Part shown: one piece after another, positions 14,786 to 22,074 of the stretch
How positions within the stretch are numbered: position 1 is the first letter of the stretch
Layout: every line of letters starts with the position of its first letter
NCBI GenBank assembly: GCA_949106495.1
Contig: CARYZD010000011.1
Location: 1 to 44,148, forward strand
Origin: an uncultured Clostridia bacterium
Lineage (GTDB): Bacteria; Bacillota; Clostridia; TANB77; CAG-465
Length of the DNA: 44,148 bases
Reading direction: 5' to 3'
The notes under the pieces: generated by a model
Database searches by the model: none
What the model was told of the DNA's origin: nothing
What the model saw: only the letters and a program-made list of their open reading frames with translations
Position numbers and translations under genes: made by a program

Positions 14786-15256
14786 ATGAGAGAAGATATG
14801 ATAGACTTAGAAGAAGTATTTAGAAAAGAAGTTTTAAAATCTATGGATGATAAAATTTCAGAAAAAGAAAAAAAAGCACTAATTGAGGAAGCAAAAACTA
14901 CATTAGATTTTTTAGATAAAATTGATGAAGTAGAATTACCAAGTGAAAATTATGTTATTTTTACAGATGGAAAAGAACAATTACTTTATGAAAATGGAGA
15001 ATTCTATGTTATATCTACAACAGACAGTTTAAGACAAAAAGTTAAAAAAACTAAAAAGCAGGCAACTGACATGTATTTAGATTTCTTTATTAAATATCAA
15101 TTAAACCCAATTTTAGATTTAAAATCAGAAAATAAAGAAAAAGAAATAAATAAAACTGTAAAAGAAAAAAATGTAAAACAAGTAGAAGAAAAAATAGAAG
15201 AGAAAAAATTAGAAGAAAAGAAAATAGAATTAGATATTGATGAACCAACACTATAA
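14786..15256 (+). CDS. hypothetical soluble protein with charged coiled C-terminus
   Basis: A 156-residue protein with no signal or membrane segment. The N-terminal ~110 residues are predicted helical then beta-like (YVIFTDGKEQLLYENGEFYVISTT). The last ~45 residues are a Lys/Glu-rich coil (repeated EEKK/EKK units) ending DIDEPTL. The mrnC stop codon is part of its TAGGAGGA site, so the two genes form one operon and the start at 14786 is secure. I do not recognise a family. The coupling to Mini-III suggests, but does not show, an RNA-related role. Confidence 0.75.
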   Translation: MREDMIDLEEVFRKEVLKSMDDKISEKEKKALIEEAKTTLDFLDKIDEVELPSENYVIFTDGKEQLLYENGEFYVISTTDSLRQKVKKTKKQATDMYLDFFIKYQLNPILDLKSENKEKEINKTVKEKNVKQVEEKIEEKKLEEKKIELDIDEPTL

Positions 15257-15262
15257 AAAATT

Positions 15263-15300
15263 AAACTACCTTTAAATTATATTAAAGGTAGTTTTTCTTT
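15263..15300. terminator. bidirectional terminator
   Basis: The stem AAACTACCTTTAA/TTAAAGGTAGTTT (15263-15275 with 15282-15294) has T-rich sequence after it and A-rich sequence before it, serving the mrnC operon and the convergent spore-coat genes. Confidence 0.82.
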
Positions 15301-15543
15301 TTAAGATATACTATTTTTTACTTCTTCAAGATCTGCTTGACCGGCTGGGGCAGCAGGTACATAGTAACCTTTATCCTTAGCAATTAAATATATTTGCCAT
15401 TGATAGTTTTCTAGTGAATTTCTAGAAGTTATTAAAGCATCCCTGAAATTTTTATCATTTGATTGTTGAATACTATAGTTTATTAAAGTTATTAAACTAT
15501 TTAATGTTGATAATACATCATTTACACCAATTTTCTCTGTCAT
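15301..15543 (-). CDS. small CotF-like spore coat protein
   Basis: An 80-residue protein ending its helical region with IAKDKGYYVPAAPAGQ, which matches the C-terminal signature of coat-F-domain proteins (K-G-[WY]-Y-x-P). The rest is a helix pair (NDVLSTLNSLITLINYSIQQS, FRDALITSRNSLENYQWQIYL), as in that family. The start at 15543 has GAGGTGG at 6-bp spacing; a GTG 9 bp upstream is within the ribosome site. Last gene of a minus-strand cluster behind spoVAE and another coat-like gene (10-bp gap), consistent with expression in sporulation. Confidence 0.7.
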   Translation of the reverse strand: MTEKIGVNDVLSTLNSLITLINYSIQQSNDKNFRDALITSRNSLENYQWQIYLIAKDKGYYVPAAPAGQADLEEVKNSIS

Positions 15544-15553
15544 TTTAACCACC

Positions 15554-15736
15554 TCATAACATATTAGATAACTCAGATTTTAGATTTGTACATTCTGTGC
15601 AGATATCATCGAACACAGTAGTTACATTTGTATCTGATGTTAACGTTTTGTAATAATTAATTTTTGAACAAAACTCAGTTGCATGACCACAAATGTGTCT
15701 AATATTTTGAATTTCAATTTGATTTAAACCACTCAT
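15554..15736 (-). CDS. very small spore-coat-like protein
   Basis: A 60-residue protein beginning MSGLNQIEIQNIRHICGHA. This resembles the first helix of clostridial coat proteins of the coat-F type (LxQxELQNLRHLIGGH). Four cysteines (C15, C23, C45, C48 approximately) are unusual for so small a protein and could give disulfide cross-linking or metal binding. AAAGGAGG precedes the start. Together with the next gene it looks like the two halves of a coat-F protein carried on separate genes, though each has its own site and start. Confidence 0.65.
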   Translation of the reverse strand: MSGLNQIEIQNIRHICGHATEFCSKINYYKTLTSDTNVTTVFDDICTECTNLKSELSNML

Positions 15737-15764
15737 ATATAACCTCCTTTTAAATCACTAAATA

Positions 15765-15793
15765 TATTATTTGTATTATAAATAAAGTTATAC
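15765..15793 (-). promoter_or_regulatory. possible sigma-G-like promoter of the coat gene pair
   Basis: On the minus strand GTATA (15793-15789), 17 bp and AATAATA (15771-15765) match the forespore sigma-G pattern GHATR/CATNHTA except for the first -10 base. In such AT-rich DNA this is only suggestive. Confidence 0.3.
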
Positions 15794-15811
15794 AATTTTA
15801 TTTTTAAATTT

Positions 15812-16177
15812 TTATTTAATAGTTGGTTTTGCAAATAGAGAGGCTAGAAATCCAAATATAACTGCTGCTGCAATTCCACCTGCTGTTGCTGTTACACCAC
15901 CTGTAAATATTCCAATAAATCCATGCTCTCCAATAGCTTTTATTGTACCTTTATATAAGGAATATCCAAATCCAGATATAGGAACAGTTGCACCACATTT
16001 TCCAAAGTTGTATATTGGCTCATATATTCCTAAAAATCCTAGAATAACACCTAAAGTAACAAATAAAGTTAAAATTCTTGCAGGAGTTATTTTAGTTTTA
16101 TCTATTAATATTTGACCTATAGTACATATAATACCTCCAGTTAAAAATACTTTTCCATATTCTATTATTAGTTCCAT
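15812..16177 (-). CDS. spoVAE: stage V sporulation protein AE (SpoVAEb type)
   Basis: A 121-residue integral membrane protein, part of the SpoVA channel in the spore inner membrane that moves dipicolinic acid. It shares with SpoVAC the Gly-rich pattern around TGGIICTIGQ and GATVPISGFGYSLYKG, the conserved element of both paralogs. It begins 3 bp after the spoVAD stop, giving the standard order C-AD-AE. Confidence 0.95.
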   Translation of the reverse strand: MELIIEYGKVFLTGGIICTIGQILIDKTKITPARILTLFVTLGVILGFLGIYEPIYNFGKCGATVPISGFGYSLYKGTIKAIGEHGFIGIFTGGVTATAGGIAAAVIFGFLASLFAKPTIK

Positions 16178-16180
16178 AAA

Positions 16181-17197
16181 TTACACCTCATTTTCTATTG
16201 CAATAGCATGTGCTATTCCAGGAATTGATTCTCCTTGTGAAGAAGATAGAGGACTCATTAATGCACCAGTTGCAACAAGTAATATTTTATTTAAATTTTT
16301 TGCTTTTAATTCATTAAAGAAATAACCAGAAAATACACTTGCAATACAACCACATCCACTTCCTCCACAGTTTACATCTTGATTTTGTTCATCATATATT
16401 AGTACGCCACAATCTTTATGTTTTGTTGATATATCTATTCCTTCCCTTTTAAATAATTCAACTAACATATCACTTCCATGAATTCCCAAGTCTCCTGTAA
16501 TTATTGCATCATAGTAATTAATATCTCTACCAGTATCAGTTAAATGATTACTTATAGTACTAAATGCAGCTGGTGCCATTGCAGCACCCATATTTGACAT
16601 GTCTGTCACGCCTAAATCTATTATTTTTCCTGGTGTTACATGTGTAATATGTATTCCATTATCTGCAATACTTCTTTTTGTAACAAGAGCAGCACCACTT
16701 GCTGTAACTGTTGCTTGAGCAGTAGGACTTTTTTGATTACCATGTTCTAGTGGCATTCTAAATTGTCTTTCTGCGCTACAAAAATGAGATGAGGCAGCGT
16801 TTACAACTTGATTTACACAGTTAGTTTCATGAAGTAAAGATGAAATTAATAATCCTTCACAAAATGTTGAACATGCACCATAAAGACCCAAAAATGGAGT
16901 ATCAAATGAACGTATAGCAAATCCAGAAGATATACATTGATTAAGTAAATCTCCAGAAAGAATTACATCTACATCATGCTCCGTAATACCAGTTTTTGCA
17001 AATAGATTATTAATACAACTTTCTAACATTTTAGTTTCACTTTTTTCAAAAGTTTTTTCTCCAAAAAATATATCATTTATATGTATATCAAAGTAATTAG
17101 AAAGTGGACCTTGCATTTCTTTGGGTCCTACTATACTTGATGTTGCATATATACATGGTTTGGACTCAATTTTAAAAGTTTGTTTTCCAATTTTCAT
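16181..17197 (-). CDS. spoVAD: stage V sporulation protein AD
   Basis: A 338-residue thiolase-fold protein, the cytosol-side SpoVA subunit that binds dipicolinic acid. The sequence shows YATSSIVGPKEMQGPL at the N-terminus, LLNQCISSGFAIR, GLYGACSTFCEGL (the position of the thiolase cysteine), NYYDAIITGDLGIHGSD and NCGGSGCGC, all as in SpoVAD. RBS TAGGAGG. Second in the operon, 9 bp after spoVAC. Confidence 0.97.
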   Translation of the reverse strand: MKIGKQTFKIESKPCIYATSSIVGPKEMQGPLSNYFDIHINDIFFGEKTFEKSETKMLESCINNLFAKTGITEHDVDVILSGDLLNQCISSGFAIRSFDTPFLGLYGACSTFCEGLLISSLLHETNCVNQVVNAASSHFCSAERQFRMPLEHGNQKSPTAQATVTASGAALVTKRSIADNGIHITHVTPGKIIDLGVTDMSNMGAAMAPAAFSTISNHLTDTGRDINYYDAIITGDLGIHGSDMLVELFKREGIDISTKHKDCGVLIYDEQNQDVNCGGSGCGCIASVFSGYFFNELKAKNLNKILLVATGALMSPLSSSQGESIPGIAHAIAIENEV

Positions 17198-17206
17198 ATT
17201 AACCTC

Positions 17207-17665
17207 CTAAAAAATAAAATTAAATATGTAATATATTAGACCAAGTATTGCAGAAGATGTAATACCAAATACTAAAACCGGTCCTGCTACTTTAAACATA
17301 TTTGCTCCAAGACCTAAAATATAGCCTTCACTTTTAAATTCAATTGCAGGAGCAACAACTGAATTAGAAAATCCTGTTATTGGAATTGTAGAACCTGCGC
17401 CTGCTACTCTACCTATTCTTGAGTATAAATTTATTGATGTTAAAAATGCACCAATAAAGATTAAACTAATACTAGTAATAGTTGCAGCTTTTTCTTGATC
17501 AACTCCAAGATTTAACATTTGATTTAATATAAATTGTCCAAGCATACATATTAAACCACCAATTACAAAAGCAAAAAAAATGTTTTTGGCAATTGGACTT
17601 TTTTGAGCTTTTTTGGAAATTAGCTCATCATATTCACTATTTGAAACATTTAAATTTGTATTCAT
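17207..17665 (-). CDS. spoVAC: stage V sporulation protein AC
   Basis: A 152-residue membrane protein, the mechanosensitive-type pore subunit of the SpoVA channel. After a soluble N-terminus (SEYDELISKKAQKSPIAKN) come four to five hydrophobic segments with FVIGGLICMLGQFI and GAGSTIPITGFSNSVVAPAIEFKSEG, diagnostic for SpoVAC. Start at 17665 with GGTGAT at 5 bp. It heads the minus-strand sporulation cluster and is divergent from divIVA. I could not find a clean sigma-G promoter in the 140-bp divergent gap. Confidence 0.96.
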   Translation of the reverse strand: MNTNLNVSNSEYDELISKKAQKSPIAKNIFFAFVIGGLICMLGQFILNQMLNLGVDQEKAATITSISLIFIGAFLTSINLYSRIGRVAGAGSTIPITGFSNSVVAPAIEFKSEGYILGLGANMFKVAGPVLVFGITSSAILGLIYYIFNFIF

Positions 17666-17736
17666 AAATTATCACCAATAATAATATTTGCAAAAAAAAA
17701 TCAATTATAAATTTTATACATATTTTTTCAAAAATA

Positions 17737-17765
17737 TTGAAAATAAAAAAAGAATTTGTTATAAT
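17737..17765 (+). promoter_or_regulatory. promoter of divIVA
   Basis: TTGAAA (17737-17742), 17 bp, TATAAT (17760-17765), 36 bp before the chosen start. Confidence 0.8.
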
Positions 17766-17801
17766 TATTCTATAAATATTGGAGCTTTTGGGGGTAGTAA
17801 T

Positions 17802-18221
17802 ATGGAAAACGAGAAAAAGTTTGGAACTGAGATGTTTGGCTATGATAAAAAAGAAGTAGAAGAATACGTAAAGGCTATGAAAGCAGAGTATGAAAGTAAA
17901 TTACAAGCTGAACGTTCAGATGCTAATAGAATTGCAAATGAACTTTCTTTAGTAAAAAGAAAATTAGAAAAATATGAAACAGACTATATTGCAAAACAAG
18001 AAAAAGTTGCTAGTGCTCTAATAACTGCAGAAGACCAAGCAAAAAAGATTATTGAAAATTCTAGAAGTGAAGCTATTCAAGAAAAAGATAGAATTGAACA
18101 TTTAATAGAAATGGAAAAAGAAAAACTCTTAGATATGAAAAGAGAAGTAATAGATTTAAAAGAAAAAACAGTTGGATTGTTAGATAAGTATAGTCAAGAA
18201 ATCAATAATTTACTCGATTAG
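17802..18221 (+). CDS. divIVA: DivIVA domain protein
   Basis: A 139-residue cytosolic protein. The N-terminus KKFGTEMFGYDKKEVEEYVKAMKAEYE is the DivIVA/GpsB lipid-binding motif, and residues ~25-135 are an almost unbroken coiled coil. DivIVA marks curved membranes at the septum and poles and recruits division, growth or sporulation factors. It is shorter than classic DivIVA (~160-200) but longer than GpsB (~100), so its exact subclass is open. GGGGGTAG at 17790-17797 decides the start; an upstream in-frame extension to 17688 lacks a site and lies over the promoter. Confidence 0.85.
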   Translation: MENEKKFGTEMFGYDKKEVEEYVKAMKAEYESKLQAERSDANRIANELSLVKRKLEKYETDYIAKQEKVASALITAEDQAKKIIENSRSEAIQEKDRIEHLIEMEKEKLLDMKREVIDLKEKTVGLLDKYSQEINNLLD

Positions 18222-18232
18222 TAATTATATTT

Positions 18233-18295
18233 AAGTAACCGTAATAGAATAGAACATAGGAGAAGTGTTTTATGAAAGTTGCGGTTACTTTTTTT
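18233..18295 (+). terminator. terminator-like hairpin enclosing the spoIIP ribosome site and start
   Basis: AAGTAACCG (18233-18241) pairs perfectly with CGGTTACTT (18282-18290), followed by TTTTTTT. The 40-nt loop contains the spoIIP Shine-Dalgarno (AGGAGAAG, 18258-18265) and its ATG at 18272, and the 3' arm is inside the spoIIP coding sequence (codons for AVTF). It can act as the divIVA terminator and at the same time box in spoIIP translation initiation on read-through RNA. Confidence 0.6.
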
Positions 18296-19414
18296 ATAAA
18301 TAAAAGAAAAAAGAATATTATAAGAAAAAAATATATACATATTAATGAATTAAGTAGTTTAAATGTAAAAAAATATGAAATATTAATATTATTATTTATT
18401 TCAGTAATAATAGTATTAAACAGCAGTAGTTTAGTTTGTTTAGGTAGTAATATAGTACAAGTTGAAAATATGGATATTTCTAAAGAAGAAATTATATCTT
18501 TAAATTATATGGCAAATATTAATAATTACATTTTTAGTGAAAAAAAAGAAGAAAATCCTATAGAAGAATTTGTAACAGATGAGGAATTAGCAATGGACGA
18601 ACTTGCAAATAATTATACAGACGTTATGGCTTTTAATAATATTAATAAGGAAGATATACAAATAACAGTAGAAAACGGTACTTATCAAAAGCTTAAAGTT
18701 TGTGGGATAGATATAACAAATTATTCAACAAATAGAAATATAGATTTTGAAAAAATATTAAAAACTAATGATAAGTATTTTTCTAAAAGTATAGATGAAG
18801 TAATGATGTATACTACTCATACATCCGAATCGTATGCAAATAGTGAAAAGTATAAATTTGAATATACGAGTCCTAGACGTTCTGTAAATGGTGAGTTTAA
18901 TATGCTATCTATTGCAAGTACATTAGCATCAAATTTAAACAATAAAGGAATAAATACTGTTTGTTGCTTGACACCTCATGACTATGGCGAGTATAATAGT
19001 GCATACATGAATTCAAGAAGAACATTTGAGTCACTTGTACAAGAAAATCCAAACATTGCAATTTCTATTGATGTACATAGAGATGCAATAGAAGACTTGG
19101 AGTTTGCACCTAAAACAGAATTAAAAGGATATAAAGTGGCATCTTTAATGTTAGTAATGGGGATAGGATATGATGATTCATATAATCCATATTATGAAGA
19201 GAATTTAAAACTTGCACTTGGAATTCAAATGCTTGCAAATAAAATATATCCAGGTCTTTTTAGACCAATGATAATACGTAATTCAATATATAATCAGGAT
19301 ATAAAATCAAATTCATTTTTAGTAGAAGTAGGTGCTTCTGGAAATACAATCGATGAAGCTAAACTTGCGACAAGATGTCTAGCAAATTTATTGAATATTT
19401 TGTATAAGGATTGA
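18272..19414 (+). CDS. spoIIP: stage II sporulation protein P (peptidoglycan amidase/endopeptidase)
   Basis: A 380-residue SpoIIP. One N-terminal membrane segment (~residues 35-60, YEILILLFISVIIVLNSSSLV) is followed by the catalytic amidase domain with YTTHTSESY (~172-180), NNKGI...TPHDYGEYNSAYMNSR (~217-242), ISIDVHRDA (zinc-ligand His, ~263-271) and FLVEVGASGNTIDEA near the end. With SpoIID and SpoIIM it strips septal peptidoglycan during engulfment. In Bacillus it follows gpr; here it is 5 kb away, behind divIVA. The start at 18272 is inside a terminator-like hairpin and no later Met fits a ribosome site. Confidence 0.93.
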   Translation: MKVAVTFFINKRKKNIIRKKYIHINELSSLNVKKYEILILLFISVIIVLNSSSLVCLGSNIVQVENMDISKEEIISLNYMANINNYIFSEKKEENPIEEFVTDEELAMDELANNYTDVMAFNNINKEDIQITVENGTYQKLKVCGIDITNYSTNRNIDFEKILKTNDKYFSKSIDEVMMYTTHTSESYANSEKYKFEYTSPRRSVNGEFNMLSIASTLASNLNNKGINTVCCLTPHDYGEYNSAYMNSRRTFESLVQENPNIAISIDVHRDAIEDLEFAPKTELKGYKVASLMLVMGIGYDDSYNPYYEENLKLALGIQMLANKIYPGLFRPMIIRNSIYNQDIKSNSFLVEVGASGNTIDEAKLATRCLANLLNILYKD

Positions 19415-19440
19415 TTTGAATATTTTATTTGTGATATAAT
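19411..19440 (+). promoter_or_regulatory. promoter of topA
   Basis: TTGATT (19411-19416), 18 bp, extended TG-A-TATAAT (-10 at 19435-19440), overlapping the end of spoIIP. Confidence 0.65.
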
Positions 19441-19471
19441 CATAAATTGTATGAAAGGTTAGGAATTATAA

Positions 19472-21442
19472 ATGGCAAAATTAGTTATAGTTGAGTCTCC
19501 ATCTAAAGCCAAAACTATAAAAAAATATTTGGGAGGAGACTATGAAGTTATTGCTTCTCAAGGACATATTAGAGATTTACCTTCTAGTAAATTAGCTGTA
19601 GATGTAGAAAATGACTTTAAACCAGAGTATAAAACAATGAAAGGTAAAGCTAATATAATTAAAGAAATAAAAAATCTTGCAAAGGATAAAGAAATAGTTT
19701 ATCTTGCAACCGACCCTGATAGGGAAGGAGAAGCTATTGCTTGGCATATAAAAAATGTTTTAGATATAAAAGATAATGAAAAATGTAGAATAGAATTTAA
19801 TGAAATAACAAAAAATGCAGTAAAAAAAGCTGTTGAAAAACCAAGAGAGATAAATCAAGCATTAGTAGATGCACAACAAGCAAGACGTATATTAGATAGA
19901 ATAGTTGGATATAAATTGTCTCCATTACTATGGAAAAAAGTAAAAAAAGGAACTAGTGCAGGAAGAGTTCAATCTGTTGCATTAAAAATAATTGTAGATA
20001 GAGAAAAAGAAATAAGAGAATTTAAACCAGAAGATTATTATATAATGTATGCAAAACTTGATACTGGAAAAGAGATTGTGCTTGCTAAATTCTATGGAGA
20101 TATAAACGGAAAAATAGAATTAAAAGAAGAAAAACAAGTAAATACTATTTTAAATAAAATAGATAATAAAAAATATGAAGTTGTAGATATTAAAAAAAGT
20201 GAAAGAAGAAAAAATCCACCTGCTCCATTTACAACATCATCATTACAACAAGAAGCTTCAAGAAAACTTGGATTTGGTGTTAAAAAAACTATGATGGTTG
20301 CTCAGAAATTATATGAAGCTGGATTTATTACATATATGAGAACAGATTCAACTAGGTTATCTGATGATGCAAAAAAAATGGCAAAAGAATATATTACAAC
20401 TAATTTTGGAGAAAAATATTATTTAAATAGAGAATTTAAAGCTAAAGAGAATGCCCAAGATGCTCACGAAGCAATAAGACCTTCACATTTAGATGTTAGT
20501 GTAGACCTTGGAAGAGATGAAGAAAAACTTTACAATTTAATATTAAATAGATTTTTAGCTTCTCAAATGTCTGTTGCTATATATGATACAACAAGAATAA
20601 AAGTAAATGTAGAAGATTATATATTCCATATAAATGGTAGTACAATTAAATTTGATGGATATATGAAATTATATATTGAAGGTAAAGATGATAAAGCTAA
20701 AACAAAAGTAGATACAGAAGAAGATGATGATGAAGTTAAAATTTTACCAGAATTTACTATTGGACAAATTTTAAAACAAAAAGAGCTTAAAGCAGATAAG
20801 AAAACAACAGAGCCACCTGCAAGATATACAGAAGCAAGTCTTGTAAAAGTTATGGAAGAAAAAGGTGTTGGAAGACCAAGTACATATGCTCCAACAATCT
20901 CTACTATTGAAGATAGGTTTTATATTGAAAAAGAAGGTAGGTACTTAAAACCAACAGAACTTGGAGAGGTAGTAAATAAACTACTTGAAGACAATTTTAA
21001 AGATATAGTAGATGTTAAGTTTACTGCAGATATGGAAAATCAACTTGATCAAGTTGCAGAATCTAAACAAAATTATGTTGAAATGCTAAGAGAATTTTAT
21101 GAGCCATTTATAAAAAATTTAAACGAAGTTCAAGATAAAATTGAAAAAGTAAAGATTGCAGAACAAGAAACTGATGTAATATGTGAAAAATGTGGAAGAA
21201 ATATGGTTATTAAACAAGGAAGATTTGGAAAATTTCTTGCATGTCCTGGATATCCAGAATGTTCAAATATAAAATCATATAATGAAACTATAGATGTTCC
21301 TTGTCCAGATTGTGGAGGAAAGGTATTAATAAAACATACTAAGACAAGAAGACCATTTTATGTTTGTGAAAATAATACAAATAGTGAAGATAGTAAATGT
21401 CATTATATTTCATGGACTAAACCACAATCAAAGAAAAAATAA
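19472..21442 (+). CDS. topA: DNA topoisomerase I
   Basis: A 656-residue type IA topoisomerase that relaxes negative supercoils. TOPRIM: MAKLVIVESPSKAKTIKKYLG and YLATDPDREGEAIAWH. GFITYMRTDSTRLS holds the active-site tyrosine. The C-terminus has one clear four-Cys zinc ribbon (CEKCGRNMVIKQGRFGKFLACPGYPEC) and a second (CPDCGGKVLIKHTK...FYVC...C). Family length is normal for Clostridia. trmFO follows after a small exported-protein gene, preserving the topA-trmFO neighbourhood of Firmicutes. Confidence 0.97.
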   Translation: MAKLVIVESPSKAKTIKKYLGGDYEVIASQGHIRDLPSSKLAVDVENDFKPEYKTMKGKANIIKEIKNLAKDKEIVYLATDPDREGEAIAWHIKNVLDIKDNEKCRIEFNEITKNAVKKAVEKPREINQALVDAQQARRILDRIVGYKLSPLLWKKVKKGTSAGRVQSVALKIIVDREKEIREFKPEDYYIMYAKLDTGKEIVLAKFYGDINGKIELKEEKQVNTILNKIDNKKYEVVDIKKSERRKNPPAPFTTSSLQQEASRKLGFGVKKTMMVAQKLYEAGFITYMRTDSTRLSDDAKKMAKEYITTNFGEKYYLNREFKAKENAQDAHEAIRPSHLDVSVDLGRDEEKLYNLILNRFLASQMSVAIYDTTRIKVNVEDYIFHINGSTIKFDGYMKLYIEGKDDKAKTKVDTEEDDDEVKILPEFTIGQILKQKELKADKKTTEPPARYTEASLVKVMEEKGVGRPSTYAPTISTIEDRFYIEKEGRYLKPTELGEVVNKLLEDNFKDIVDVKFTADMENQLDQVAESKQNYVEMLREFYEPFIKNLNEVQDKIEKVKIAEQETDVICEKCGRNMVIKQGRFGKFLACPGYPECSNIKSYNETIDVPCPDCGGKVLIKHTKTRRPFYVCENNTNSEDSKCHYISWTKPQSKKK

Positions 21443-21456
21443 TATAAAAAATTTTT

Positions 21457-21486
21457 AAAGTAGACATTTTTTGTCTACTTTTTTTC
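21457..21486 (+). terminator. topA terminator
   Basis: The stem AAAGTAGACA/TGTCTACTTT (21457-21466 with 21472-21481) has a T-run to 21485. Confidence 0.88.
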
Positions 21487-21568
21487 TAAAAATTAACAAT
21501 AATAATTTTATAATTAAAAGTATAAATAATTTTATGAAGCAAATATTAATTAATGAAAAAAGTAAGTT

Positions 21569-21595
21569 AAAGCCAAAAAGATAATTGGCTTTTTA
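21569..21595 (+). terminator. second hairpin upstream of the SPNTG gene
   Basis: AAAGCCAA pairs with TTGGCTTT (21569-21576 with 21585-21592), followed by TTATTT, 26 bp before the next start. As topA already has a terminator, this may be a leader attenuator for the next gene. Confidence 0.45.
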
Positions 21596-21620
21596 TTTAT
21601 ATATTTTTATGAGGTGTAAT

Positions 21621-21947
21621 ATGAAAAATAAAAAATTGCTAAAAATATTATTTAATATTTTTATGATTATTATAATAGGAAATAAGTTAAAATTACTTCA
21701 TGCTTACTCTGTAGAAGTAAATAATTTAGGTTCATTTAAAGATTATTTGGAAAAATCAGAAGATAGTACAATAACTCTTACAAGAGCCATACAAGCCATT
21801 GATAGAGAAAAAATGACAAATGTTAAATATCATTTAAATTCAGCATCACCAAATACAGGAGATATAAATGTTGCAGCTATAATTATATTAAGTATAATAT
21901 TTGTAGCAGGTATTATATATGCTATAAAACAATATAAGAAAAAATAA
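21621..21947 (+). CDS. small exported protein with a C-terminal SPNTG sorting-type signal
   Basis: A 108-residue protein. The N-terminus (MKNKKLLKILFNIFMIIIIG...LLHAYS) is a signal peptide, a ~50-residue acidic/polar middle follows, and the C-terminus has SPNTGD, a hydrophobic segment (VAAIIILSIIFVAGIIYAI) and KQYKKK. This is sorting-signal architecture. The motif fits the (S/P)PXTG class cleaved by C. difficile sortase B better than canonical LPXTG, which another protein in this window (LPNTGD at its 5' edge) uses. GAGGTG at 8 bp fixes the start. Function of the middle is unknown. Confidence 0.72.
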   Translation: MKNKKLLKILFNIFMIIIIGNKLKLLHAYSVEVNNLGSFKDYLEKSEDSTITLTRAIQAIDREKMTNVKYHLNSASPNTGDINVAAIIILSIIFVAGIIYAIKQYKKK

Positions 21948-21953
21948 ATATTT

Positions 21954-21990
21954 AGAATACTGTAAGAAAAATTACAGTATTCTTTATTTT
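21954..21990 (+). terminator. terminator of the SPNTG gene
   Basis: The stem AGAATACTGTAA/TTACAGTATTCT (21954-21965 with 21972-21983) precedes TTTATTTTTT. Confidence 0.82.
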
Positions 21991-22022
21991 TTGTTTTCAA
22001 ACTAATTAAAAATATGTTTTCC

Positions 22023-22051
22023 TTGAAAAATAAAGTTTTGTATAATATAAT
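22023..22051 (+). promoter_or_regulatory. promoter of trmFO-holA
   Basis: TTGAAA (22023-22028), 17 bp, TATAAT (22046-22051), 24 bp before the trmFO start. Confidence 0.75.
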
Positions 22052-22074
22052 AATCTTGAATGGAGAACTAAAAA

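Noticed and set aside
17666..17760. Sigma-G promoter for spoVAC
   Set aside because: GTATA is present on the minus strand, but no CATNHTA-like -10 occurs at 17-18 bp, so no call was made.
17688..17801. 38-residue N-terminal extension of DivIVA
   Set aside because: The stretch contains the promoter (17737-17765), and the GGGGGTAG site points to ATG 17802, where the DivIVA motif starts.
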